Of a DNA stretch of 64,000 nucleotides, positions 15,956 to 24,011 are shown piece after piece. The translations under genes were made by a program, and so were the position numbers. Location: assembly GCF_029894335.1 (NCBI RefSeq), contig NZ_JARXZC010000010.1, positions 1 to 64,000 of the forward strand. Direction: 5' to 3'. Every line of letters starts with the position of its first letter. The first letter of the stretch is position 1. The notes under the pieces were generated by a model. That model did not search any database, was not told the origin of the DNA, and worked only from the letters and a program-made list of their open reading frames with translations. Source of the DNA: Kitasatospora sp. MAP5-34. GTDB lineage: Bacteria; Actinomycetota; Actinomycetes; Streptomycetales; Streptomycetaceae.

Positions 15956-17107
15956 ATGATCAGTACGCTGCTCGACGGCTACCGCACGCACATCATCGCC
16001 GCGCACAAGCAGCCGCTCTTCCTGCTGTTGGTCGGGTTCATCCTCTCCTTCCTCCTCATCCGCTTCAGCGTGCGGATGATCCGCGCGAAGGTCCGCTGGT
16101 GGCCCGGCAACATCACCCCCGGCGGCCTGCACATCCACCACATGGTGTTCGGGCTCGGCTTCCTGCTGCTCGGCGGTATCGGGGTCTTCGCGACCAACGG
16201 CGGGCACCCCTGGATCGACTGGTTCGGGTTCAGCTTCGGCATCGGCTGCGGGCTGGTGCTGGACGAGTTCGCGCTGATCCTGCACCTGGACGACGTCTAC
16301 TGGAGCGAGCAGGGCCGCAAGTCGGTGGACGCGGTGATCTTCGGGATCCTCTTCACCGCGCTGCTGCTCACCGGGTACGTGCCGCTCGGGGTCGTCCCCG
16401 GGCAGACTTCACCGGAGGGGTCCGGCCGCTGGGGGCTGGTCGCGGTGATCTCGGTCAACGCGCTGGCCTCGATCGTCGCCCTGTTCAAGGGCAAGGTCTG
16501 GACGGGACTGCTCGGCATCATGATCCCCGGCCTCTCCTGGATCGGTGCGGTCCGGCTGGCCCGGCCCAGCAGCCCCTGGGCGCGCTGGCGGTACGCGAGC
16601 AGGCCACGCCGCCGGGGGCGTGCGCTCCGGCGTGAGCGCCTGCTGCACCGGCGTGCGGACCGGGCCCGCACCTGGCTGTTCGACCTGATCGCCGGCGCAC
16701 CCGACAAGGTGCCCGCCCATCACACCGCCACCCACCGCGTAGCCGAGCGGGTGGCCGCCCGGGCCAGTGCCCACCTGGACGCCCACGAGGCCAGGGCGCT
16801 CGCCCGCCGCTCCGCCCGGCTCGCCGACCGCCGCGCCGCCTCGGCCGCTCGTGCCTCGACCCCCGTCACCGGTCCGGGCGCCTCCGCCCCCGACCCCGGG
16901 CGCCAGGGCCAGGCCCAGCAGCGCCGCCGTACCGTACGGGCCGGCCGGAACCGAACCTACGCGGTACGTCCGTCCGGGACGGCAGGTACGTCCGGCCCAG
17001 GCAGCCCTGCCGTCACCGCCCGGCCCGCGACGGTGATCCGCCCCGAGTCGCACCCGGCGTACCGTCACCCACGCATCCCCCGCCCGCACGTACCGCCCAA
17101 GCGCTGA
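15956..17107 (+). CDS. Multi-pass membrane protein with HIHH motif, function unknown
   Basis: 383 residues. Hydrophobic helices lie near residues 20-40, 60-80, 87-105, 125-145 and 160-205. A membrane-edge motif ITPGGLHIHHMVFG (residues 53-66) brings three His residues together, and LDEFALILHLDDVYW (about 102-116) adds acidic residues and another His, so a metal site is plausible. The last 170 residues are Arg/Ala-rich, strongly basic and probably cytoplasmic. I recognise this as a conserved actinobacterial hypothetical protein but know no function. It lies downstream of the ThrE-type exporter in the same direction and may be cotranscribed. Confidence 0.72.
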   Translation: MISTLLDGYRTHIIAAHKQPLFLLLVGFILSFLLIRFSVRMIRAKVRWWPGNITPGGLHIHHMVFGLGFLLLGGIGVFATNGGHPWIDWFGFSFGIGCGLVLDEFALILHLDDVYWSEQGRKSVDAVIFGILFTALLLTGYVPLGVVPGQTSPEGSGRWGLVAVISVNALASIVALFKGKVWTGLLGIMIPGLSWIGAVRLARPSSPWARWRYASRPRRRGRALRRERLLHRRADRARTWLFDLIAGAPDKVPAHHTATHRVAERVAARASAHLDAHEARALARRSARLADRRAASAARASTPVTGPGASAPDPGRQGQAQQRRRTVRAGRNRTYAVRPSGTAGTSGPGSPAVTARPATVIRPESHPAYRHPRIPRPHVPPKR

Positions 17108-17337
17108 GCCCCGCGCCGCCGCTGCTGCCCGCCGCTGCCTGTTGGCGGGCTTGCCGACGGGCCTGACGGTGAGTCGGCAGGGCCGTTCGGGTCGGTGGAT
17201 CCGACATCTCACCCGGCCGGAGGCACAGGGATGGCGCTGACAGGCCGTCGCGTTTGAGAATATTACGACGAGTGACTGATTTGTCACCTGATGGGATATT
17301 TTGACTGGTCATCAGACGTTGGCGAGAGGGAAGAACC

Positions 17338-18624
17338 GTGGCACGCAGACTCCTGCCGACACTCGTGCTGGCTCTCACCGGTGTGCTCGGGCTGCTCCCT
17401 GCAGCCGTGGCCGCCCCGCCCCGAGCCGCCCCACCTGCCGCACCCGCAGCCCTCGACGGGCTCGCCGCCCCCGCCGACGATCCGTACCCGTCGGCCGAGG
17501 ACATCGCCCGCGCCCAGGCGGAGGCCGACGCCCGTGCCACCGACACCGCTGCCATCGAGGCCCGGCTCTCCGCCGCCCAGAGCGAGCTGGAGCAGTCCGG
17601 ACGCGTCGCCGAGCAGGCGGTGGAGGCCTACAACGGAGCACAGACCCGGCTGGCCAAAGCCCGGGTCGAAGCCGACGCCTCGACCCGGCGGGCGCAGGCC
17701 GCCGAGGCCGCCCGCGCCGACGCGGCGGGGCGAGCGGCCGAACTCGTCGCCGAGACCTACCGGCAGGGCGCGAGCGCCGAACTCTCCGCGATCAACGCGC
17801 TGCTCGGCGCCGACGGCCCCCGGGCCCTCACCGAACGGGCCGCCGCCGTCAGCATGGCGGGAGCCCGGACCAAGGACATCCTGGACGCGGCGACCGCCAC
17901 CTCAGCGGAGGCGTCCCGGGCCTCGGCCGCCGCACGGACCGCCGCGCAGGACGCCCGACGTGCCGCCGAAGCGGTGCTGGCGGCCAAGGAACGGGCCCAG
18001 GCCCGGCTGGCAACCCAGCAGAGCGAGGTCGCCGACATCGGCCGCCGCCGCGAACGGCTGCTCGCCGCGCTCGCCACGGCCCGCAACACCACCGTCGAAC
18101 TGGAGCGCAAGCGCCGCGAGGCCCAGGAGGCGATCGCCGCCCGGGCGGCCGAGGAGGCGGCCCGAGCCGCTGCGGCAGCCGCCCAGGTCTCCGCCGCCAC
18201 CCCCGGCGCCGACGGCTCGTCGGCGGACGGCGCCGGGTCGGCCAGGGGAGTGGACGCCGCACTGGACTTCGCCCGCTCCAAGATCGGCCTGCCCTACATC
18301 TGGGGCGGCGAGGGCCCGACGGGCTACGACTGCTCAGGGCTGACCATGATGGCCTGGCGCACGGCCGGCCGATCGCTCACCCACTTCGCCGCCGACCAGT
18401 ACGCCGAGTCGACCCCCGTCTCGTACCGCTCGCTCCGCCCCGGTGACCTGGTGTTCTGGACCCACACCGGCCGCGCCGCCGACATCTACCACGTCGCCAT
18501 CTACCTCGGTGACGACCAGATGATCGAGGCCCCCCGCCCGGGCACGGCCATCAAACAGGCCAGCCTCTGGATCATGGGCCGCCCCGACTTCTACGCCCGC
18601 CCGAAGCCTGACCGGGACGCGTAG
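17338..18624 (+). CDS. Secreted NlpC/P60 cell-wall endopeptidase with coiled coil
   Basis: 428 residues from the GTG at 17338. A signal peptide (residues 1 to about 26, LLPTLVLALTGVLGLLPAAVAA) leads into an Ala/Glu/Arg-rich coiled coil from about 45 to 280. The C-terminal NlpC/P60 domain begins VDAALDFARSKIGLPYIWGG; the catalytic Cys is in GYDCSGL, and the following His is in YHVAIYLG. Such enzymes (RipA type) cut the gamma-D-Glu-diaminopimelate bond of peptidoglycan during growth or division; the coiled coil may autoinhibit or position it. The promoter region upstream is unusually AT-rich (17255-17315) and contains an imperfect CTGATG/CATCAG dyad. Confidence 0.9.
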   Translation: MARRLLPTLVLALTGVLGLLPAAVAAPPRAAPPAAPAALDGLAAPADDPYPSAEDIARAQAEADARATDTAAIEARLSAAQSELEQSGRVAEQAVEAYNGAQTRLAKARVEADASTRRAQAAEAARADAAGRAAELVAETYRQGASAELSAINALLGADGPRALTERAAAVSMAGARTKDILDAATATSAEASRASAAARTAAQDARRAAEAVLAAKERAQARLATQQSEVADIGRRRERLLAALATARNTTVELERKRREAQEAIAARAAEEAARAAAAAAQVSAATPGADGSSADGAGSARGVDAALDFARSKIGLPYIWGGEGPTGYDCSGLTMMAWRTAGRSLTHFAADQYAESTPVSYRSLRPGDLVFWTHTGRAADIYHVAIYLGDDQMIEAPRPGTAIKQASLWIMGRPDFYARPKPDRDA

Positions 18625-18709
18625 GTTTCCAGTGTTCAGGGGCACTGCGCCAACTCGGGCTCGGGTTCGGGCCCGCGCTCGGATCCGGTACGCCAGCCGA
18701 TCAGCGCCG

Positions 18710-19459
18710 CTACGGCTTCGCCGTCCTGCCTATGGTCGGGAGGATGAAGTCCTGGATCAGGCTCTTGGCGTCCCGCACGATGGGCCGGAAGACCCGGTAG
18801 CGGGACAGGTTGATCACCCGGGCGGCCATCGGCGTCGAACGGGTGACGAACTCGCGGGTCCGCTCGGTGTCCGGCGTGCGGTCGAAGACCCAGTAGAGCA
18901 CCACGACCATGAGGTGCAGCCAGAGCAACTCGGGGAGCAGATCGGCGAGTTCCGCGTCCAGTTTGGGTGCGAGGTCCGAGCCGTTCAGCACCTCGTGGAA
19001 CAGCTCGACGGCCGTCGCCCGGGCGGGGTGGGACTCGTTGGAGAACGGGCTGAGCGAACTCGTCGGGTCGGCGGCCGTGCGGAAGAACTGTGACGCGAAG
19101 CCGTGGTATTCGGCCGCGCAGTCCACCCAGGAGTCGAGGGCGATTCCGAGACGTTCCGCGAAGTCCTTTTTGCCCGCCATCCGACTTCTGGCATCGGCCG
19201 CATGCGCATGGGTCATCTGGTCGTAGAATCCTTGGATCAGGAATTCTTTCGACGCAAAATAATAATATGCGTTACCAACCGAGACTCCGGCCTCGGCGGC
19301 GATGGCGCGCATCGTGGTCTTGTCGTAGCCACGTTCCTTGAACAGGCGCATGGCCGTCTCAAGGATGAGCGCACGGGTCTGCTCGCTCTTGTCGGTCTTG
19401 GGGAGTGCCCGACCGCCGGGGAGCTCGGAGGCCCTGGCGGGCTCAGTTGCGTCGTCCAC
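18710..19459 (-). CDS. TetR-family transcriptional regulator
   Basis: 249 residues from a GTG. The HTH covers residues about 28-75 (ALILETAMRLFKERGYDKTTMRAIAAEAG, then NAYYYFASKE). The remaining helices form the ligand and dimer region, including an aromatic stretch LLWLHLMVVVLYWVF. The protein resembles a widely conserved Streptomyces TetR whose target is unknown to me. No partner gene is divergent within 190 bases except a GNAT gene. A palindromic candidate site lies 112 bases upstream. It is convergent with the NlpC/P60 gene. Confidence 0.85.
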   Translation of the reverse strand: MDDATEPARASELPGGRALPKTDKSEQTRALILETAMRLFKERGYDKTTMRAIAAEAGVSVGNAYYYFASKEFLIQGFYDQMTHAHAADARSRMAGKKDFAERLGIALDSWVDCAAEYHGFASQFFRTAADPTSSLSPFSNESHPARATAVELFHEVLNGSDLAPKLDAELADLLPELLWLHLMVVVLYWVFDRTPDTERTREFVTRSTPMAARVINLSRYRVFRPIVRDAKSLIQDFILPTIGRTAKP

Positions 19460-19570
19460 GCTGGCGAGCCTACCCGGGGGTGTGCGCCCTCCGGCAAGAA
19501 TCTGAGCAGGGGGCCTCTGACCAGCCGATATCGTTGTACCGGATGTCCCCTGCGCACCCGGTCCAATATT

Positions 19571-19584
19571 TCGAACGTGTTCAA
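19571..19584. promoter_or_regulatory. TnnAACnnGTTnnA-type palindromic site
   Basis: The 14 bases TCGAACGTGTTCAA fit TnnAACnnGTTnnA, the pattern I recall for KstR-class TetR repressors, with flanking T and A runs extending the symmetry (19569-19586). It sits between the TetR gene and the GNAT gene. Whether the adjacent TetR binds it is inference. Confidence 0.4.
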
Positions 19585-19655
19585 AACCCCCTGCGGGACG
19601 ACTCTACGACTCAGGGCGGAACGGGTTCAAGTCGATATCGTGGGAGGCTCGTCAC

Positions 19656-20183
19656 ATGACCCGACAGATCGTCATCAGAACGGGTGCGGCAGCCGACGCG
19701 GAGACCGTCGCCGCTCTGTACGCCGAGAGCCGGCAGGCGGCGTACGCGGGCATCCTCCCGCCCGAGGTGCTCGGTGACGGCCTGGCGGAGGTGAGCGGCG
19801 AGATCTGGGCGATCCGGCTCACCGCCGACTACGGCGAGCCCGCCGACACCCCGGTCCTGCTGATCGCCGAGGCCGGCGGCGAACTGTACGGCTTCGCCTA
19901 TCTCGTCCCCGAGCCGGACGGCCGGGTGCTGTTGGACAATCTGCACGTCCGCCCCGGCCACACCGGCGCGGGCCTCGGGCGCCGGCTGCTCCGGGAGGCC
20001 CTCGCCCTGGCCCGGAACCGGGAATCCGCGCTGTACCTGGAGGTGTTGGCGGGCAACACCCGGGCCGTCGCCTTCTACGAGCGCGAGGGTGGCGTCCGCA
20101 CGGACGAGCGCGACTGCGAATTCGCGGCCGGCTTCACCCTCCCCGAGTACGAGTACACCTGGCTCCCGGACGCAGCGGCCTGA
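19656..20183 (+). CDS. GNAT-family N-acetyltransferase
   Basis: 175 residues, with GGGAGG before the ATG. GNAT motifs are readable: a beta4 segment VLLDNLHVRPGHTGAGLGRRLLREAL carrying the acetyl-CoA pyrophosphate loop (R-x2-G-x-G), and a C-terminal LYLEVLAGNTRAVAFYEREG. It transfers an acetyl group from acetyl-CoA to an amine of unknown identity. The next gene is convergent and 12 bases away. Confidence 0.88.
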   Translation: MTRQIVIRTGAAADAETVAALYAESRQAAYAGILPPEVLGDGLAEVSGEIWAIRLTADYGEPADTPVLLIAEAGGELYGFAYLVPEPDGRVLLDNLHVRPGHTGAGLGRRLLREALALARNRESALYLEVLAGNTRAVAFYEREGGVRTDERDCEFAAGFTLPEYEYTWLPDAAA

Positions 20184-20195
20184 CGAAGGCGCGGG

Positions 20196-21404
20196 TCAGG
20201 CTGGGCCGGTGGCCCGTGGTGCGCGAAGCAGGCGAAAGCCCGCCAGCGTGATCAGCAGGGCCAGCGCGGCCGCCCCGGCGGGCAGCCAGTAGCCGGTGCC
20301 CGGGGTGGCGTGCTGTGCCACGGCGCCGCCCAGGGCGGAGCCCGCCGAGATCCCGACCAGCAGGCCGGAGATCACGACCGCCATACCCTCGTTCAACTTC
20401 CCTGCGGGCAGCAGCTCCTGGATCAGCGTCAGCCCGGCCACCATGGTCGGCGCGGTCCCCGAGCCGGCGATCAGGATCGCCACCGCCAGTGCACCCAGCC
20501 CCGCGCCGGACACCCCGGCGGCCAGTGGGAGCAGCAGCAGCCCCGCCATCGCGGCCATCCCGGCCACCAGGCGGCCGGCGGGCGTGCGCTTGGGCCGGAC
20601 CAGCCCGAAGGCCAGCCCGGACAGGCACGAACCTGCCGCCATCAGTGCCAACAGGCCGCCCGCCAACGGCCGTTGTCCGAGCGAGTCGGCGTACGCGATG
20701 GTGGTGACCTCCATCGACCCGAAGACCGCGCCGGTCGCCACGAAGGCCGGCACCAGCACCCGCAACCCGCTCGACCGCAGTGCGCCGCCACCGCCGGGGG
20801 CCGGCGGCTGCACCGGCGGTTCGGTGCGGCGCTGGGCCGCGAAGGCGAGGCCGCCCGTGCAGGAGAGCAGTACGGCGACCGTCAGCCCGGCTTCGGGGAA
20901 GAGCGAGGTGCAGAGCAGCATCGCCAGTACCGGCCCGGCCATGAAGCACAGTTCGTCCAACGCCTGCTCGAAGGAGTTCGCCAGCCGCCGTGCCTCGGGG
21001 TCGTCCCGGTACAGGTACGCCCAGCGGGCTCGCGCCATCCCGCCCAGGTTGGGCAGCACGGAGGAGGCGGCAAAGCAGACGAACAGCGTCCAGGCCGGGG
21101 CGTCGTAGCGGGCGCAGAGCGGCAGTGCCGCGAACGGGACGGCTGCCACCAGCACACTCGGTACGGCCACTCTGGACTGGCCGTACCGGTCGACCAGCCG
21201 TCCCAGCAGCGGCATTCCGAGCGCGCCGGTGATCACCCCGGTGGCCGTCACCGCCCCCGCCAGGGCGTACGAGTCCCGGCGGGTGGCGATCATCACGACG
21301 GTGCTCACCCCCACCATCGAGAACGAGAGCCGGCCGAGCAGCCCGGCCAGGGTGAAGGCGATCGCGCCGGGGGCGGCGAAGATCCGGCGGTACGAGGCGA
21401 ACAC
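20196..21404 (-). CDS. MFS transporter
   Basis: 402 residues from the GTG at 21404 (GGGAG upstream); the longer frame upstream is the shadow of the divergent lysR gene. About twelve hydrophobic segments are present, with an MFS loop-2/3 motif (GRLVDRYGQSR) after the second helix and a polar central loop around 195-215 (RRTEPPVQPPAPGGGG). It is probably a proton-driven efflux pump for a small compound. It is divergent from a LysR regulator, the standard arrangement for regulator-controlled efflux. Confidence 0.87.
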   Translation of the reverse strand: MFASYRRIFAAPGAIAFTLAGLLGRLSFSMVGVSTVVMIATRRDSYALAGAVTATGVITGALGMPLLGRLVDRYGQSRVAVPSVLVAAVPFAALPLCARYDAPAWTLFVCFAASSVLPNLGGMARARWAYLYRDDPEARRLANSFEQALDELCFMAGPVLAMLLCTSLFPEAGLTVAVLLSCTGGLAFAAQRRTEPPVQPPAPGGGGALRSSGLRVLVPAFVATGAVFGSMEVTTIAYADSLGQRPLAGGLLALMAAGSCLSGLAFGLVRPKRTPAGRLVAGMAAMAGLLLLPLAAGVSGAGLGALAVAILIAGSGTAPTMVAGLTLIQELLPAGKLNEGMAVVISGLLVGISAGSALGGAVAQHATPGTGYWLPAGAAALALLITLAGFRLLRAPRATGPA

Positions 21405-21488
21405 GGGTGCTCCCGAGAGGTGATCAACGGATGCCCTCAGCCTCCTGGGGGCGGCCCGGGTCGGTCCAACACCTGTTTGGATCGATTG

Positions 21489-21500
21489 ACGCAGCTGCGT
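21489..21500. promoter_or_regulatory. Perfect palindrome in MFS/LysR divergent promoter
   Basis: ACGCAGCTGCGT is a perfect 12-bp palindrome about midway between the two divergent starts; a half-site TGCGTT recurs at 21529-21534. This fits a LysR-type recognition and activation site pair. Confidence 0.5.
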
Positions 21501-21545
21501 TGAAAATCGGCTGACGACACCCCTGACCTGCGTTAATCTGCCCGG

Positions 21546-22511
21546 ATGCCCCATGATCTGCATCCCCGCCTGCTGCGCGGCTTCGTGGCGACGGCCGAGA
21601 CCCTGCACTTCGGCCGGGCCGCCGGGAACCTGCACGTGGCGCAGCAGGCGCTGAGCCGCGACATCCGGACGCTGGAGCGGGTGCTCGGCCGGACACTCTT
21701 CGCCCGCACCACCCGCAGTGTGGAACTGACCCCGGCCGGTGAGCGGTTGCTGCCGATGGCGCACCAACTGCTCGCGCTGCAGGACGAGATCCTGGCGGGC
21801 GGCGACAGCAGGGCGCTGCTGGTCGATCTGAACAGCGCGGTCACGGGCGACGACCTGACGGCCGACCGGTTGCTCGCCGCCGCCCGGGCGGCCGTGCCGG
21901 ATGGTGAGCTGCTGGCCCGGTTCCACGGCGGACTCGCCGCAGCGGCAAAGGAGTTGCTCGTCCACCGGCTGGACGTCTCGTTCGGCCGGTACGCCGGTCT
22001 CCCGACTCAACTGCGGGCCCGGCTGGCCCACTCGCCGGTCAGGCTGGAGCGGATGGCCGTCCTGCTGCCGCTCACCCATCCGCTCGCCGCCCGGCCCGAG
22101 GTGCCGCTCGCAGCGCTGGCCGGGCATCCCGTGGACATCTGCGCGGGCAATCCGGCGACCACCGAGTGGGCCGACCTCGGCCGTCAACTCCTCGGAGCAC
22201 ACGGCCTGGTGGCGGCCACGCCGTACAGTCCGCCGGTCGGGGCGGACGAGCTGGCGCACTACATCGACCGACACGGCGAGGCGATGCTCACCACCACCGG
22301 CGGGCCCGAGATACCGGGAACGGTGACCCGTCCGCTGGTCGAACCGGTGCCGCTCAGCCTGGTGGGGTTGGTCCACCGACCGGAGATGAGGCACCCGGGC
22401 CTGGACGCTTTGCGCGCGGCGGCGGCGGACCTCGGCTCCCGGGAGGGCTGGCTGCGGCGCCCGCCCGGGAGTTGGCTCCCGCGCGAGGACGCGGAGCTGC
22501 TGCGGAGCTGA
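21546..22511 (+). CDS. LysR-family transcriptional regulator
   Basis: 321 residues. The N-terminal winged HTH is classic: LLRGFVATAETLHFGRAAGNLHVAQQALSRDIRTLE followed by LFARTTRSVELTPAGERLL. The effector domain from about 90 on is less conserved, which is usual. It is divergent from an MFS transporter 142 bases away, which it probably controls in response to the transported compound, as well as regulating itself. Confidence 0.9.
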   Translation: MPHDLHPRLLRGFVATAETLHFGRAAGNLHVAQQALSRDIRTLERVLGRTLFARTTRSVELTPAGERLLPMAHQLLALQDEILAGGDSRALLVDLNSAVTGDDLTADRLLAAARAAVPDGELLARFHGGLAAAAKELLVHRLDVSFGRYAGLPTQLRARLAHSPVRLERMAVLLPLTHPLAARPEVPLAALAGHPVDICAGNPATTEWADLGRQLLGAHGLVAATPYSPPVGADELAHYIDRHGEAMLTTTGGPEIPGTVTRPLVEPVPLSLVGLVHRPEMRHPGLDALRAAAADLGSREGWLRRPPGSWLPREDAELLRS

Positions 22512-22612
22512 CCTGTGGGGACACTTCGGTGCGGACGCGCGTGCGCCCCCGCCGTCGTCGATCGGCAGGGGCAGCGCGCGAGCAGCTGGTGCGTGTGGGG
22601 CGGAGGTTCGGG

Positions 22613-23221
22613 TCAGGCGGCCTTCACGGCGGAGATGTCGAAGCTGAGCTTGACCTTCTCGCCGATCAGCACGCCACCGGTCTCGAGCGCGGCGTTGTAG
22701 GTCAGACCCCAGGTGGTGCGGTCGATCGTCGTGGTGCCCTCGAAGCCGACCCGCTCGTTGCCGTACAGGTCGGTCGCGCTGCCGGTGAAGTCGAGATCCA
22801 GCACGACCGGGTGGGTGGCGTCCTTGATGGTCAGGTCGCCCGTCATCCGGTACGAGTCGCCGTCCACCTGCTCGGCGGAGGTGCTGCGGAAGGTGATCTC
22901 CGGGTACGTCTCGGCAGCCAGGAAGTCGCTGTTGCGCAGGTGCTCGTCGCGCTGGGCCTGGTTGGTGTTGACGCTGCCGACCTTGATGACCAGCTCGGCG
23001 GAGGAGTCGGCCGGGTTGGTGCCGTCCAGGTGCAGCTTGCCCTCGTACTCGGTGAACTCGCCGCGGACGTTGGTCACCATGGCGTGGCGGACGGCGAACC
23101 CGACCCGGCTGTGGGTGGCGTCGATCCCGTAGTCACCCGTAAGGTGCCCCAGGTCCGGGCCGGCGGGGGACGCGGTGTCGACAGCGGCTGCGGCGGCGTT
23201 GTTGCGGTTGAAAATGCCCAT
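22613..23221 (-). CDS. YceI-family lipid-binding protein
   Basis: 202 residues. GGAGGAG precedes the ATG. The YceI lipocalin-like fold is recognised from GDYGIDATHSRVGFAVRHAMVTNVRGEF, ADSSAELVIKVGSVNTNQAQRDEHLRNSDFL, and YPEITFRSTS with TGDLTIKDATHPVVLDL. No signal peptide is present, as is common in actinobacteria. The family binds polyisoprenoids or amphiphiles and is linked to isoprenoid storage or stress. It stands alone here. Confidence 0.92.
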   Translation of the reverse strand: MGIFNRNNAAAAAVDTASPAGPDLGHLTGDYGIDATHSRVGFAVRHAMVTNVRGEFTEYEGKLHLDGTNPADSSAELVIKVGSVNTNQAQRDEHLRNSDFLAAETYPEITFRSTSAEQVDGDSYRMTGDLTIKDATHPVVLDLDFTGSATDLYGNERVGFEGTTTIDRTTWGLTYNAALETGGVLIGEKVKLSFDISAVKAA

Positions 23222-23308
23222 GGCTCCTCCTGGGGTAGTGAAGCCTTTGTCCAGGCTTCAACTTCTTGGTTCGAGCCTAGGGCATCTTCGTTCAATGTTC
23301 AACCATAT

Positions 23309-23863
23309 CTAGGACTGGATTCCCGCCTCGGCTTCCGCCTTGATGTCGGCGATCAACTCGAAGGCCGTCCGGCCGTCCAGCGTCTCCCGGATGATGTCCG
23401 CGTGTCCGGCGTGCCGGGCCACCTCGGCGATCAGATGCGTCAGGATCCACCGCGCGGTGCGCCGGCTGTTCGGCGGGAACCAGGGCTGGTCCGGCAGCGC
23501 GGCGTCGACCTCCAGGTCGGGCAGGCCGCGGATGATCTCCTCGGTCTCGGCCGCGATCACCTCGTACGCCTTGAGCCAGCCGGCCAGGGACTCGCCCTCC
23601 AGGAGGCGGTGCTCGTCCGCCCAACTGGTCCCGGCCGGCCAGCCGAGCGGGCGGCCCATCAGGGTGCCGACGATCCAGAAGTGCTCGCACCGCGCCACAT
23701 GCTTGACCAGACCGCTCAGCGAGAGGGCGCTGGCGCTGGGCTTCGACGCGGCCTCCTCCTCCGTCAGGCCGTGGGCCGCACGGCGGATGGCACCGCGCTG
23801 GGCGTCCAGGAAGGCCAGCAGGGCGTCGCGCTCGTCGGTCTCGGGGCGTACCAGGGTCACCAT
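23309..23863 (-). CDS. DinB-like (DUF664) protein
   Basis: 184 residues from the ATG at 23863, preceded by GAGAGGTGC; upstream in-frame ATGs at 23881 and 23926 are less well placed. It is a four-helix-bundle protein with the DinB/DUF664 pattern: LSLSGLVKHVARCEHFW with a metal-type His, and ILTHLIAEVARHAGHADIIRE with His residues near the C terminus. Some relatives are mycothiol- or bacillithiol-dependent transferases; the two His pairs here would suit a divalent metal, but the reaction is unknown. Confidence 0.85.
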   Translation of the reverse strand: MVTLVRPETDERDALLAFLDAQRGAIRRAAHGLTEEEAASKPSASALSLSGLVKHVARCEHFWIVGTLMGRPLGWPAGTSWADEHRLLEGESLAGWLKAYEVIAAETEEIIRGLPDLEVDAALPDQPWFPPNSRRTARWILTHLIAEVARHAGHADIIRETLDGRTAFELIADIKAEAEAGIQS

Positions 23864-24011
23864 GTCGGGCACCTCTCTCATCGGGCGGCGTGCTTCCGCT
23901 TCGGTACGACCGACGCTATCCGCCAATCAGGCCAGATCCGGTCCTAATTCGGCCCCATTTGCCGGTCGGTCTAAGGTGAATCGAGTCCGCACGCGTTCCG
24001 AGAGGCTCCCG

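Noticed and set aside
21405..22394. Long upstream extension of the MFS transporter frame
   Set aside because: Overlaps the divergent lysR gene antisense; the GTG at 21404 with GGGAG is the natural start.
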